Shown piece after piece: positions 39,406-48,272 of a stretch of 64,000 bases of DNA. The stretch spans positions 67,762 through 131,761 of the forward strand of contig JAJPKR010000028.1 of the NCBI GenBank assembly GCA_021323595.1. Reading direction: 5' to 3'. A program made the position numbers and the translations under genes. Under the pieces are notes generated by a model. That model ran no database searches, was not told the origin of the DNA, and saw only the letters and a program-made list of their open reading frames with translations. How positions within the stretch are numbered: position 1 is the stretch's first letter; every line of letters starts with the position of its first letter. The DNA comes from Terriglobia bacterium (GTDB lineage: Bacteria; Acidobacteriota; Terriglobia; Terriglobales; SCQP01).

Positions 39406-40759
39406 GGACGGCGGCAAAAAAGCCCTCGGTCGCGAATTGGCCGGGGCGAATTTCCAGGAGAGGTCCAGCCGCGAGTTGAGCGGCGGCGCCGGCGATCAGC
39501 CAGCCCGTTGCTTCCAGGTTCTGCAGCAGATCCGCGGGGTCCTCCAGGCGCAAGTCCGCATGGGAGGCCAGCGCCCCGCGCACGACCTGCTCTCCCTCCT
39601 CCTCTTCGATCGAGCAAACGCAATAGAGCAAGCGGCCGCCGGGAGCGAGCACCGCCAACGCTTGATCGAGGATGCGCGTTTGCCGCGCTGCGAAGCGCTC
39701 GAGATCCTCCGGGCGCAGGCGCCAGCGAATCTCGGGATTGCGCTGCAGCGTGCCGGTGCCCGAGCACGGCGCATCCACCAAGATGCGGTCCCAGCCGCCG
39801 GCGACGGGCAGCGGCCGCTCGGCATCGGCCACGGCTACGGCGACCGCAGGCGGCAGCCGCTCGCGCATGGCCGTGGCGCGCGGCCAGGAGCGATCGAGCG
39901 CCAATAGCCGCGTTGAAGGCGGCGCGAGCGCCGCCAGGATCGCGGTCTTGCCGCCCGGCGCGGCACAGATGTCAAGAATGCGGCCGGTGGCGCCGGGCAA
40001 GAGCAAATAGGCCATGAGCTGCGAGGCTTCGTCCTGCAGCGCCACGCGGCCGGAGAGGAAAGGCTCCGCGTCGGTGATCGCGCCCGCGTGCACCCGGCGC
40101 GCCGCCGTCAAGAGGCGGCCCGGCGCGAGCACCACGCCGGCGGCCGCTAGCTCCCGCCAAAGTTGCGCCGCTTGCTCCGGATCGCGCAGCGCGGGGCCGT
40201 AAGGGCGCAGGGCCGGCTGGGGCACTTCGTTGTCGAAGGCCGCGATCGCTTCCGCGGCGGCCTCGCCCCAGCGGCGCTGCCAGCGCGCCAGGAGCCAGCC
40301 GGGATGGGAGAAACGAATCTCGCGGCGCCGCAGCGGATCGGTCTCGGCCGCCAGCAAGGTCTCCAGCGGCGCTTCGAGCGCCGTCGCCCGGCGCAGGACG
40401 GCATTCACGAAGCCCGCCGCGCGGGTCCCGGCCGCCTTGGCGAGTTCGACGCTTTCGTGGACCGCCGCCACCGCCGGCACGCGGTCCAAATAGCGAAGCT
40501 GATAAATGCCGAGGCGGAGCGCGGTCCGCGCGATGGGCGCCAAACCGCGCACCGGCCTGCCCGCGGCCGCCTGCGCGATCCAGTCGAGTTCCGTGCGATG
40601 CCGCAGCACGCCCAGGGCGAGTTCGAACGCCAGCGCGCGATCGCGCGGCGAGCACCGCCGCGGCTCGTCCCCCTGCATCCACTCGCCGGCGCGCGCCCCT
40701 TGGGCTTCGATTGCGCGCAACAGGCTGGCGGCGAGGCGGCGCGCGGCGGAAGCGGGCAT
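39341..40759 (-). CDS. rsmB: 16S rRNA (cytosine-C5) methyltransferase RsmB
   Basis: A 472-residue enzyme that methylates C967 of 16S rRNA with S-adenosylmethionine. The N-terminal NusB-like RNA-binding domain covers about residues 1-140 (SPRDRALAFELALGVLRHR, VPAVAAVHESVELAK), and the methyltransferase domain carries DICAAPGGKT, the catalytic-cysteine motif DAPCSGTGTLQRNPEIRW and YCVCSIEEEEGE. The protein should end near FFAAVLTK; about 17 extra residues are coded by the part that overlaps the BON gene. A TATCCT box stands six bases before the ATG. Confidence 0.92.
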   Translation of the reverse strand: MPASAARRLAASLLRAIEAQGARAGEWMQGDEPRRCSPRDRALAFELALGVLRHRTELDWIAQAAAGRPVRGLAPIARTALRLGIYQLRYLDRVPAVAAVHESVELAKAAGTRAAGFVNAVLRRATALEAPLETLLAAETDPLRRREIRFSHPGWLLARWQRRWGEAAAEAIAAFDNEVPQPALRPYGPALRDPEQAAQLWRELAAAGVVLAPGRLLTAARRVHAGAITDAEPFLSGRVALQDEASQLMAYLLLPGATGRILDICAAPGGKTAILAALAPPSTRLLALDRSWPRATAMRERLPPAVAVAVADAERPLPVAGGWDRILVDAPCSGTGTLQRNPEIRWRLRPEDLERFAARQTRILDQALAVLAPGGRLLYCVCSIEEEEGEQVVRGALASHADLRLEDPADLLQNLEATGWLIAGAAAQLAAGPLLEIRPGQFATEGFFAAVLTKAGARRSASARPTPRSSAP

Positions 40760-40765
40760 GCCGCC

Positions 40766-40771
40766 AGGATA
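40766..40771 (-). promoter_or_regulatory. -10-like hexamer of rsmB
   Basis: TATCCT lies exactly six bases before the chosen ATG on the minus strand, the spacing of a leaderless start. The hexamer is the same as in the two-box promoter at 13935-13963. Confidence 0.35.
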
Positions 40772-40850
40772 GCCGCCGCCGGAGCGCGCGGCAGCCGTGA
40801 ACTCCGCCAAGCGTCCGGGGCGCGGTTACCTGTCCTACTCTAGAAGTCCG

Positions 40851-42386
40851 ATGGCCCTCACCGATCCCGATCCCGAGGTGTATGCGGTTTTCGGCGCCGA
40901 GCCGGAGATCGCCGCGTATGCCATGGCGAAATACAGCCGCTCGGCGCTTTCGATGCGCGAGAGCCTGCGCGAGATCAGCGAGAGCAAGGCGGAAAAATTT
41001 CTCGACACGTTCTATTTCCAGTACGGGCATCGCTCGATCGCCGACTTGGCGCACGTCACCATGGCGGTCGAGCGCCTCTCGATCTTGGCGGCGATCGAGG
41101 TCGCCGACGAAAGCAAGTGGGACGGGCAAGAGCGCTCGACGCGCTACCAGGACTTCGCCGGCGGCGGCGGCAGGCCGTGGCGGCGGCCGCCGGCGGCGGC
41201 GCTGCCGGATGATTACGACGCCGGCATGGCGGAGCTGTTCGCGGCCTATGAGCGGCTCTCCGCGCGCGTGCGCGAGCACTATCGCGCGGCCGTGGCGCGG
41301 CCGGAATCGCTGAAGCCGGAGACGTATGAACGCACGCTGCGTGCGCGCGCCTTCGATGCCGGACGCTATCTGCTGCCGCTGGGCACGGCCACCAGCTTGG
41401 GGCAGATCGTCAGCGCGCGTGTGCTGGAGGGGCAAATTTCCCGCCTCCTCTCTTCCCGCTACTCCGAGCCGCGCGCGGTGGGCGCGGCGCTGCGGGAAGC
41501 GGCGCGCGGCGCCGCCCATGATCCGCGGCGGGAGCGCCTGGAGCGCGTCGCCGCGTTCACGCGCGCTGCCGCCGGCCACCCCGGCGCGGCGGAGGCGGCG
41601 GCCGCGGCCGAGGCGCTGGCGCGGCCGGTGCGGGTGGCGCCGACGCTCGTCAAGTACGCCGAGGTCAGCCCCTATCTGGTGGAAACGCGGCGCGAGCTCG
41701 AGCAAGCCGCCGCCGAGCTGCTCGGCGGCGCGGCGCCGGAGCCGGCGCCGCCGGTGACCCTGCTCGAGCCGGAGCCGCTCGAGCTCCAAGTCGCCGCCAC
41801 GCTGCTCTATGGCGCATGCCATCATCCCTATCGCCAAGTCGCCGCCGCCGTGGCGGCGCTGCCGGCGGCGCGCCGCGACGAGATCATCGCCCTGGGCCTG
41901 CGTCATCGCGGCGCGCACGACGAATTGGCGCGCCCCTTCCAAGCCGGCCAGGCGTTTCGCTTCGATTTGCTGATGGATATCGGCGCATACCGCGACTTGC
42001 ACCGCCATCGCCGCTGCGTGCAGATCGCGCAGGACTACACTTGGGCGCACGGGGCCGAGGTCCCGCCGGTGATCCGCGAGAGCGGCGGCGCGGCCGAGTT
42101 CGAGGCCGCCATCGCCCAGGCGCGGCACCGGGCGCGCAGCGTCGAGCCGAGTTCGCCCGAAGCGGCGATTTACTTGCTGCCGCTGGCGTTCCGCCGCCGG
42201 GCGCTCTTCCAAATGGACCTTGCGGAAGTCAACTACATCGCCGAGCAGCGCACCGCTCCCGCCGGCCATTGGTCCTACCGCCGCATCGCCTGGGGCATGT
42301 ATGAGGCCGTCGCCCAGCGCCATCCCGCGCTCGCGCGCGCGTGGCGCGTCACGCCGCTCGAGAGCGGGGATTTGCTCTGCCGCTAA
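40851..42386 (+). CDS. long double-domain ThyX-like protein
   Basis: A 511-residue protein formed by two divergent copies of the flavin-dependent thymidylate synthase (ThyX) fold. The first copy has FQYGHRSIADLAHVTMAVE and GQERSTRYQDF, aligning with HxS...E/H and the end of the ThyX motif but without its RHR. The second copy, from about residue 320, has GAYRDLHRHRRCVQIAQDY, which keeps RHR but not NExSxR. A shared active site between the two halves is conceivable; thymidylate synthase activity is not proven. It lies 98 bases before the pyr operon, fitting a pyrimidine role. The start was set by a -10-like TACTCT nine bases upstream. Confidence 0.8.
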   Translation: MALTDPDPEVYAVFGAEPEIAAYAMAKYSRSALSMRESLREISESKAEKFLDTFYFQYGHRSIADLAHVTMAVERLSILAAIEVADESKWDGQERSTRYQDFAGGGGRPWRRPPAAALPDDYDAGMAELFAAYERLSARVREHYRAAVARPESLKPETYERTLRARAFDAGRYLLPLGTATSLGQIVSARVLEGQISRLLSSRYSEPRAVGAALREAARGAAHDPRRERLERVAAFTRAAAGHPGAAEAAAAAEALARPVRVAPTLVKYAEVSPYLVETRRELEQAAAELLGGAAPEPAPPVTLLEPEPLELQVAATLLYGACHHPYRQVAAAVAALPAARRDEIIALGLRHRGAHDELARPFQAGQAFRFDLLMDIGAYRDLHRHRRCVQIAQDYTWAHGAEVPPVIRESGGAAEFEAAIAQARHRARSVEPSSPEAAIYLLPLAFRRRALFQMDLAEVNYIAEQRTAPAGHWSYRRIAWGMYEAVAQRHPALARAWRVTPLESGDLLCR

Positions 42387-42484
42387 GCGGCGCCGGCCCC
42401 CGCGCGCGGCGGGCCGCCGCGGTTCTGGCTGCACCCGCGGCGCCCGGCGCCGAACCCGCCCCGTCTGTTATCATGAGCATCGCG

Positions 42485-43063
42485 ATGGCCGCCGACCCAA
42501 CCGCCAGCGGACGCGTGGTGCTCGAGGAAAAGGCCCAGCTCATGTCGGCCAGCGAGATCGAGCGCACGCTGGTGCGCTTGGCCCATGAGATCGTGGAGCG
42601 CAACAACGGCGCCGAAGGCCTGGCGCTGATCGGGATTCTGCGCCGCGGGCTGCCGCTGGCGCAGCGGTTGGCGGCGCTGATCGCGCGCATCGAGTCGCGG
42701 CCGGTGCCGGTGGGCGTGCTCGACATCGCCCTCTACCGCGACGACCTGACGCCCGTCGGCCAGAAGCCGCTGGTCAAGCCGGCGCAGATTCCTTTCGACA
42801 TCAACGGCCTCAACGTCGTCTTGGTGGATGACGTCCTTTACACCGGCCGCACGGTTCGCGCCGCCCTCGACGCGCTGTTCGACCACGGCCGCCCGCGGCG
42901 GGTGCAGTTGTGCGCCTTGATCGACCGCGGCCATCGCGAGCTGCCGATCGAGGCGACCTTCGTGGGCAAATACGTGCAGACCACCGCGCGCGAGATCATC
43001 GAAGTCAAGCTCACCGAAGTGGATGGCAGCGAGCGCGTGCTCCTGGTCGAACCGGTCCGGTAG
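42485..43063 (+). CDS. pyrR: bifunctional pyrimidine regulator / uracil phosphoribosyltransferase
   Basis: A 192-residue protein that binds PRPP and, in Firmicutes, pyr mRNA. The PRPP loop VVLVDDVLYTGRTVRAALD is intact, and the PyrR-specific segments LVRLAHEIVERN, GILRRGLPLAQRLA, LDIALYRDDL and LIDRGHRELPIEATFVGK are all present. An ATG twelve bases earlier overlaps a possible -10 box (TGTTAT, 42466-42471), so the second ATG was preferred. It starts the run pyrR-pyrB-pyrC; no clear anti-terminator hairpin was recognised in the short leader. Confidence 0.92.
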   Translation: MAADPTASGRVVLEEKAQLMSASEIERTLVRLAHEIVERNNGAEGLALIGILRRGLPLAQRLAALIARIESRPVPVGVLDIALYRDDLTPVGQKPLVKPAQIPFDINGLNVVLVDDVLYTGRTVRAALDALFDHGRPRRVQLCALIDRGHRELPIEATFVGKYVQTTAREIIEVKLTEVDGSERVLLVEPVR

Positions 43064-43065
43064 GC

Positions 43066-44028
43066 ATGGAGGCGCAGGCGGCCAGTCCGAGCGAAGGGGG
43101 CGCCTCCCCGCGCGCCTTGCCTCACCTGCTCGGCATCGAGCCGCTGGGCATCGCTGAAATTCAGGCGCTGCTCGACACGGCCGCGGCCTTCCATCGCCAC
43201 GCGCCGGAAAAACTGCTCGCCGGCTGCCGCATTTTGCTGCTGTTTTACGAAGCATCCACCCGCACCCGGACGAGCTTCGAGGTGGCGGCGCGCCGCCTGG
43301 GCGCGGAGACGGTCTCGATCACCGCCGCCAGCAGCAGCATCGAGAAGGGCGAATCCCTGCTCGATACGGTCTATACGCTGCGGGCGATGGCCATCGACGG
43401 CATCGTGATGCGCCACGCCGACAGCGGCGCGCCCGCCTTGGTGGCGCGGCATGTGGACGTGCCGGTGGTCAACGCCGGCGACGGCATGCACGAACACCCC
43501 ACGCAAGCCCTCCTCGATGCGTTCACGATTTTGCGCCACAAGGGCCGCATCGCCGGCTTGAAGGTGGCGATCATCGGCGATATCTTGCACAGCCGCGTGG
43601 CGCGCTCGAACCTCTGGCTGCTCTCGCGCTTCGGCGCCGACGTGCGGCTTTGCGGCCCGCCCAGCCTGCTGCCGCGCGCCTTCGCCTCGTTCGCGCCTGG
43701 CGTCAGCGTCACCTACCGCCTGGAGGAGGCGCTGGAGGGCGCCGATGTGGTGATGGTCTTGCGCATCCAGATGGAGCGCATGCGCGAGGCGTTCTTCCCG
43801 AGCGAAGCCGAATACGTGCAGCTCTACTCGGTCACCGCCGACCGCCTGCGCCAGGCGCGGCCGGACGCGATCGTGATGCATCCGGGCCCGATGATCCGCG
43901 GCGTGGAGATCGGGGCCGAGGTCGCCGACTCCCCGCAGTCGGTGATTCGCGAGCAGGTGGAGAACGGCGTCTTGATCCGCATGGCGGTGCTGGCGCGGCT
44001 GGTGGGAGGGCGGATCGCATGGCCCTGA
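43066..44028 (+). CDS. pyrB: aspartate carbamoyltransferase catalytic subunit
   Basis: A 320-residue enzyme that condenses carbamoyl phosphate with aspartate in UMP synthesis. The carbamoyl-phosphate site FYEASTRTRTSFE lies near residue 65, followed by KGESLLDTVYTL, MRHADSGAP, GDGMHEHPTQALLDA and MHPGPMIRGVEI, the full ATCase signature. No regulatory PyrI gene is adjacent. The ATG comes two bases after the pyrR stop, and the end overlaps pyrC by ten bases. Confidence 0.96.
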   Translation: MEAQAASPSEGGASPRALPHLLGIEPLGIAEIQALLDTAAAFHRHAPEKLLAGCRILLLFYEASTRTRTSFEVAARRLGAETVSITAASSSIEKGESLLDTVYTLRAMAIDGIVMRHADSGAPALVARHVDVPVVNAGDGMHEHPTQALLDAFTILRHKGRIAGLKVAIIGDILHSRVARSNLWLLSRFGADVRLCGPPSLLPRAFASFAPGVSVTYRLEEALEGADVVMVLRIQMERMREAFFPSEAEYVQLYSVTADRLRQARPDAIVMHPGPMIRGVEIGAEVADSPQSVIREQVENGVLIRMAVLARLVGGRIAWP

Positions 44029-45302
44029 TCCTCAAAAACGGCCGCGTGCTCGATCCCGGCAGCCGGCGCGACTTCATCGGCGACGTCGTCGTGCACGAGG
44101 AGCGCATCCGCGATCTCGGCGCCGGCATCGCCGCCGACGGCCCGGGCGTGCTGGATTGCAGCGGGTTGGTGATCTCGCCCGGCTGGATCGATTTGCACGT
44201 GCACTTGCGCGAGCCCGGCTACGAATACAAGGAAACCATCGAGACCGGCACGCAAGCGGCGGTGGCGGGCGGGTTCACCGCCGTCTGCGCCATGCCCAAC
44301 ACCAATCCGGTGAACGACGGCGCGGGCACCACCACGTATTTGCGGCAGCGCGCGGTGGAGATCGGCGCGGCGCGCGTCTATCCCGTGGGGGCGATCACCG
44401 TCGGCAGCCGCGGCGAGGCGCTGGCGGCGATCGGCGAGATGCGGCGCGCCGGCGCGGTGGCGCTGAGCGATGACGGCCGGCCGGTGATGAACCCGCAAAT
44501 CTTGCGGCGGGCGATGGAGTACGCGGCCATGTTCGCCCTGCCCATCGTGGAACATGCCGAGGATCTGCATCTGGCGGCGGGCGGCGTGATGCACGAAGGC
44601 GCGGCGGCGCTGCGGCTGGGACTGCGCGGCATCAGCGCCGAATCGGAGGCGGCGATGGTCGAGCGCGACATCCTGCTGGCGCGGCAGACCGGCGCGCACC
44701 TGCACATCGCCCATCTCTCGACCGCGCTGGCGGTGGAGGCGGTGCGGGCGGCGAAGGCGCGCGGGCTGCGGGTCACCGCCGAAGTCACGCCGCACCATCT
44801 GACCCTCTGCGACGAGGACATCCGCGACTACGATCCCAACTTCAAGATGAATCCGCCGCTGCGCTCGCGCGCCGACCGCGAAGCCGTCATCGCCGCCCTC
44901 GCCGACGGCACCATCGACGCCATCGCCACCGATCATGCTCCCCACGCCCTGCACGAAAAGCAGCAGGAGTTCAACCGCGCCCCCTTCGGCATCATCGGAT
45001 TGGAGACGGCGCTGCCGCTGGCGCTGCGGCTGGTGGAATCGGGGCGGCTGACGCTGGCGCGGATGGTGGAGGCGTTCACAACCCGCCCCGCCGCCATCTT
45101 CAGCCTGCCGGGAGGCAGGCTGGAGCCCGGAGGCATCGCCGACATCACCGTGTTCGATCCCAATGCCGTCTGGACCTGCGAGCCGGCGCGCTTGCGCTCG
45201 AAGAGCCGTAACACCCCCTTCGCCGGCTGGGAGCTGAAGGGCCGGGCGGTGTACACCATCATCGCCGGCCGCATGGTCTTCGCCGCCCGCCCGCTGGGCT
45301 AA
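44019..45302 (+). CDS. pyrC: dihydroorotase
   Basis: A 427-residue zinc enzyme of the amidohydrolase superfamily that cyclises carbamoyl aspartate. Metal and substrate motifs are intact: DLHVHLREPGYEYKETI, VCAMPNTNPVND, VEHAEDL, HLHIAHLSTA and DAIATDHAPHA. It belongs to the longer (class I-type) group. GGGAGGG nine bases before the ATG lies inside pyrB, so the genes are co-translated. Its last four bases overlap the convergent acyltransferase gene. Confidence 0.96.
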   Translation: MALILKNGRVLDPGSRRDFIGDVVVHEERIRDLGAGIAADGPGVLDCSGLVISPGWIDLHVHLREPGYEYKETIETGTQAAVAGGFTAVCAMPNTNPVNDGAGTTTYLRQRAVEIGAARVYPVGAITVGSRGEALAAIGEMRRAGAVALSDDGRPVMNPQILRRAMEYAAMFALPIVEHAEDLHLAAGGVMHEGAAALRLGLRGISAESEAAMVERDILLARQTGAHLHIAHLSTALAVEAVRAAKARGLRVTAEVTPHHLTLCDEDIRDYDPNFKMNPPLRSRADREAVIAALADGTIDAIATDHAPHALHEKQQEFNRAPFGIIGLETALPLALRLVESGRLTLARMVEAFTTRPAAIFSLPGGRLEPGGIADITVFDPNAVWTCEPARLRSKSRNTPFAGWELKGRAVYTIIAGRMVFAARPLG

Positions 45303-46279
45303 CGGCTCTCGTAGAGGGGCGGCTCGCCGGGCGGACGGGTCTTCCAGCGGCGATGCACCCACAGCCACTGGTCGGGATATTGGCGAACCCAGCGCTCGAT
45401 TTCAGCGGTGCAGGCGGCGGTATTGGCGAGCGCATCGGCGGCCTCCTCGCCGGTGGCGGCCAGATCCAGCGCGGGCGCGAAGCGCAGCACGTATTTGCGC
45501 TTGGCCGGCTCCCAAACCGTGAAGCCCGGCACCACGGCGGCGCCGGTGCGGGCCGCGATCTTCGCCAAACCGGCGGCGGTGCAGGCGAGATGGCCGAAGA
45601 AAGGGACGAAGACGCCTTGCGGCGGCGAGGAGTTCTGATCCAGTAAAATCCCCACCGTCTCGTTGGCCTGCATGGCGGCGAGCAGTTGGCGCGCGAAGTG
45701 GTTCTTGCCGATGGGGCGGTTGCCATGGAGACCGCGGTAGCGATTGACCATCGCGTCGAGATAGGGGTTGTCGAGCGGGCGAATCACGAATTTCAGGGGA
45801 TAGCCGTTGAGGCTGTGCGCGAAGCTCGAGACCTCCCATGCGCCGAGATGGCCGGTGAGGATGAGCACCCCGCGGCCGCGCGCCCGCGCCGCCAGATAGT
45901 GCTCGAGCCCTTCGGTTTCGACCCAGCGCTCGAGCTGATCCCGGCGATAGCGCGGAAAGAGGCAGAACTCGGCGAGCTGCCGCCCCAGATGCCGGTAGAG
46001 GCGGCGCAGCAGACGGCGGCGCTCGGCTTCGGTCTTTTCGGGAAAAGCCAGGGCGAGGTTGCGGCGGCCGACGGTGATGAGGCGGCGGTGAGCGAGATAA
46101 AAGGCCCCGGCGATGGCGATGCCTGCGGCGCGCGCCGCCGGCCGCGGCAAGGCGCCCAGGACGGTTTTCGCCAGCCATACCGGCGCGTACTCGAAGACAT
46201 GGCGCAGACGCGCGCGGCGCGCCGTGGCCCCACCCGCCGCGCGCGCCGCCGGCAGGGACGTGGAAGTGTCGCGCGGCAT
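45299..46279 (-). CDS. LpxL/HtrB-type lipid A acyltransferase
   Basis: A 326-residue inner-membrane protein that would transfer an acyl chain to the lipid A precursor. After a basic N terminus and a hydrophobic helix, RNLALAFPEKTEAERRRLL is typical of the family, and the catalytic H-x4-E pair is in TGHLGAWEVSS near residue 135. ILLDQNSSPPQGVFVPFFG and WVHRRWKTRPPG near the end are further family marks. An upstream ATG at 46336 overlaps the HIT stop (ATGA) and would add 19 residues; the TACAAT box between them favours the shorter form. Confidence 0.88.
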   Translation of the reverse strand: MPRDTSTSLPAARAAGGATARRARLRHVFEYAPVWLAKTVLGALPRPAARAAGIAIAGAFYLAHRRLITVGRRNLALAFPEKTEAERRRLLRRLYRHLGRQLAEFCLFPRYRRDQLERWVETEGLEHYLAARARGRGVLILTGHLGAWEVSSFAHSLNGYPLKFVIRPLDNPYLDAMVNRYRGLHGNRPIGKNHFARQLLAAMQANETVGILLDQNSSPPQGVFVPFFGHLACTAAGLAKIAARTGAAVVPGFTVWEPAKRKYVLRFAPALDLAATGEEAADALANTAACTAEIERWVRQYPDQWLWVHRRWKTRPPGEPPLYESR

Positions 46280-46294
46280 GGCCTCGTGCTTTCG

Positions 46295-46300
46295 ATTGTA
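46295..46300 (-). promoter_or_regulatory. -10-like hexamer of the acyltransferase gene
   Basis: TACAAT on the minus strand lies 15 bases before the chosen ATG. If used, it gives the acyltransferase gene its own promoter inside the HIT-acyltransferase pair. Confidence 0.35.
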
Positions 46301-46332
46301 GGACGGCGCCGCGCCGGCGCCGCCGCCGGCCT

Positions 46333-46677
46333 TCATCCGGGCGGCCAGGCGAGGGCGCGGCCTCCCAGCAGATGGAGGTGCAGATGAAACACGCTCTGGC
46401 CGGCATCGGGACCGGCGTTGATGACCGTCCGATAGCCGCGCTCCAGCCCGAGCTCCCGCGCCAGGCGGGCAGCCACGAGTTGCAGGTAGCCCAGCAGCGC
46501 CTCATCGGCGGCGCCGGCTTCGGCCAGCCCGCGCAAGTGGCGCTTCGGCACGATCAAGACGTGCGTCGGCGCGCCGGGATGCAGATCGTGAAACGCGAAG
46601 ACGCGCTCATCCTCGAAAACTTTGCGCGACGGCAACTGCCCGGAAATGATTTTGCAAAAGATGCATTCGTCTGACAT
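46333..46677 (-). CDS. HIT-family nucleotide hydrolase
   Basis: A 114-residue protein of the HinT branch of the histidine triad family, which cleaves AMP-lysine or other purine nucleoside phosphoramidates. CIFCKIISGQLPSRKVFED opens the protein, HVLIVPKRHL lies in the middle and the triad HLHLHLLGG is intact near the C terminus. The two N-terminal Cys may help bind zinc. The start was placed at the ATG before SDECIFCK. Confidence 0.93.
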   Translation of the reverse strand: MSDECIFCKIISGQLPSRKVFEDERVFAFHDLHPGAPTHVLIVPKRHLRGLAEAGAADEALLGYLQLVAARLARELGLERGYRTVINAGPDAGQSVFHLHLHLLGGRALAWPPG

Positions 46678-46726
46678 TGATCGGATCCGGAGCAACACGT
46701 CACGGTAGCATGCCCGCCCCGCGAAT

Positions 46727-46732
46727 TAAAAT
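46727..46732 (+). promoter_or_regulatory. -10 box of the CDF exporter gene
   Basis: TAAAAT lies nine bases before the GTG start, leaving almost no leader. The -35 region is weak. Confidence 0.45.
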
Positions 46733-46741
46733 AGAAGCACG

Positions 46742-47665
46742 GTGGGGCATCACCTCCATTCCGGCGACCGCGACCGGCGCACGCTGCGGATCGGCGTCGC
46801 GGTCACGCTCGGCTACGTGGCGCTGGCGTTCGCGGCCGGGCTCGTGGCGCATTCGCTGGCGCTGCTCTCGGAGGCGGGCCATAACTTCACCGATGTGCTG
46901 GCGCTGCTTCTGAGCTGGTACGGCCTCCATCTGGCCGCCCGGCCGGCGGATGAGAGCCGCACCTACGGCTATCAGCGCGCCGGGGTCATGGCGGCGTTCT
47001 TCAACGTGCTCCTGCTCTTCGCCTTGACCGCGGTCATCGTCGTCGAGGCCGTGGCCCGCTGGCGCCGCCCCGTGGCCGTGCATTCGCACCTCATGCTCGT
47101 CGTCGGCGGGATCGGCGTCGCGGTGAACGCGGTCGTCGCCATCGCCCTGCGCCACGGCTCCGACGTCAACCTGCGCGCCGCCTTCGTGCACATGGTCGGC
47201 GATGCCGTTTCCAGCGGCCTGATCATCGTCGGCGCCCTGGTCATCGCCGCCACCGGCGCCTCCCTCGCCGATCCGCTGCTGTCGCTGATCATCGCCGGGT
47301 TCATCGCCTGGACCGGCTGGGACGTGCTGCGCGAGACCATCAACATCCTGCTGGAAGGAGCGCCGCGCGGCATGCGTCCGGAGGAGGTGGCGGCCGGGCT
47401 GCGGCGGCTTCCCGGCGTCGAGAACGTGCACGACATGCACATCTGGAGCCTGGGATCGCATACCCACGCGCTGAGCTGCCACATCTGCATCGCCGACATT
47501 CCGCCGTCGGAGAGCGAAACCATTCTGCGTGCGGCGCAGCAATTCCTGGCCGAGCGCTACGCGATCCTGCACACCACCATCCAGTTCGAGTACGGGCTGT
47601 GTGCGCTCAGCGAAGGCTGCGCGCTCTTGCCCGCCGCCGCCCCGCCGCATTCGCACCCGCACTGA
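46742..47665 (+). CDS. cation diffusion facilitator (CzcD/ZitB-like metal exporter)
   Basis: A 307-residue inner-membrane exporter of Zn2+ or a similar ion in exchange for protons. Six helices are expected. The metal site is formed by HxxxD in LSEAGHNFTDVLALLLSW (helix 2) and HxxxD in FVHMVGDAVSSG (helix 5). The cytoplasmic C-terminal domain begins near residue 210 (GVENVHDMHIWSLGSHTHAL), and the protein ends in a His-rich tail (PPHSHPH). Translation starts with GTG. It is divergent from the HIT gene. Confidence 0.92.
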   Translation: MGHHLHSGDRDRRTLRIGVAVTLGYVALAFAAGLVAHSLALLSEAGHNFTDVLALLLSWYGLHLAARPADESRTYGYQRAGVMAAFFNVLLLFALTAVIVVEAVARWRRPVAVHSHLMLVVGGIGVAVNAVVAIALRHGSDVNLRAAFVHMVGDAVSSGLIIVGALVIAATGASLADPLLSLIIAGFIAWTGWDVLRETINILLEGAPRGMRPEEVAAGLRRLPGVENVHDMHIWSLGSHTHALSCHICIADIPPSESETILRAAQQFLAERYAILHTTIQFEYGLCALSEGCALLPAAAPPHSHPH

Positions 47666-47669
47666 GCCG

Positions 47670-48176
47670 CTACCGCGCCCCGGTCTTTTTCTCGACCCGG
47701 ACGAGGGCGGCGCGGAAGGCGTCGGGGTGCTTCGCCTCGTCCTGCGCGATCTCGGTGAAGCGCTCGGCGGCGGCGCGATCGCCGTGCGCGCGCGCCGCGC
47801 GCGCGAAACCGGGATACATGGTGGCGGCTTCGTACGACTCGCCGGCGATCGCCGTGCGCAGGTTCTCGGCGTCGCTGCCGACCAGCCCCGCCAAGCGCGC
47901 CTCTTCGGCGAAGTGCTCGAAGCGCTCGGTCTTGGCGGTGTTTTCGAACAACGCCGCCAGCTCCGTGTCGCCCTGCCGGCGGGCATGATCGGCGAACAGC
48001 AGGGATTGCGCGTAGGCGAAGGCTTCGCCGTGCATCGCCTTGCTCAGATCTTCCTGCGTCGCCTTGCTCGGCGCCGCGCCGCGGGCGGATACCCGCTCGC
48101 CCGCGAGGAACATGAAAAGGCAAATTGCGGCCGCGGCCGCAAGCCGGAGCGGTTTCCCCTGCAACCAGGCTGGCAT
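47670..48176 (-). CDS. rubrerythrin-like ferritin-fold protein with signal anchor
   Basis: A 168-residue protein. An N-terminal hydrophobic segment (AAAAAICLFMFLAG) suggests export or membrane anchoring, which is unusual for rubrerythrins. The four-helix bundle has iron ligands in HGEAFAYAQ, ERFEHFAEEA, GESYEAATMY and DEAKHPDAF, the di-iron pattern Glu...ExxH...Glu...ExxH. The C-terminal rubredoxin domain is missing, so electrons would come from elsewhere. It probably handles peroxide. GGAGGGG precedes the ATG. Confidence 0.82.
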   Translation of the reverse strand: MPAWLQGKPLRLAAAAAICLFMFLAGERVSARGAAPSKATQEDLSKAMHGEAFAYAQSLLFADHARRQGDTELAALFENTAKTERFEHFAEEARLAGLVGSDAENLRTAIAGESYEAATMYPGFARAARAHGDRAAAERFTEIAQDEAKHPDAFRAALVRVEKKTGAR

Positions 48177-48272
48177 CGTGCCCCTCCCGCGTCTCTCCCC
48201 AAATGGCGCGATGCCGGGCCGCTTCCTGCGGTTGCAAGCAACACGGCGGTGCGAGCCGGAATCTAGCGCCGA

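Noticed and set aside
42387-42484. PyrR-controlled attenuator before pyrR
   Set aside because: No anti-terminator/terminator hairpin pair with a T-run is visible, and the likely -10 box lies very near the start codon.
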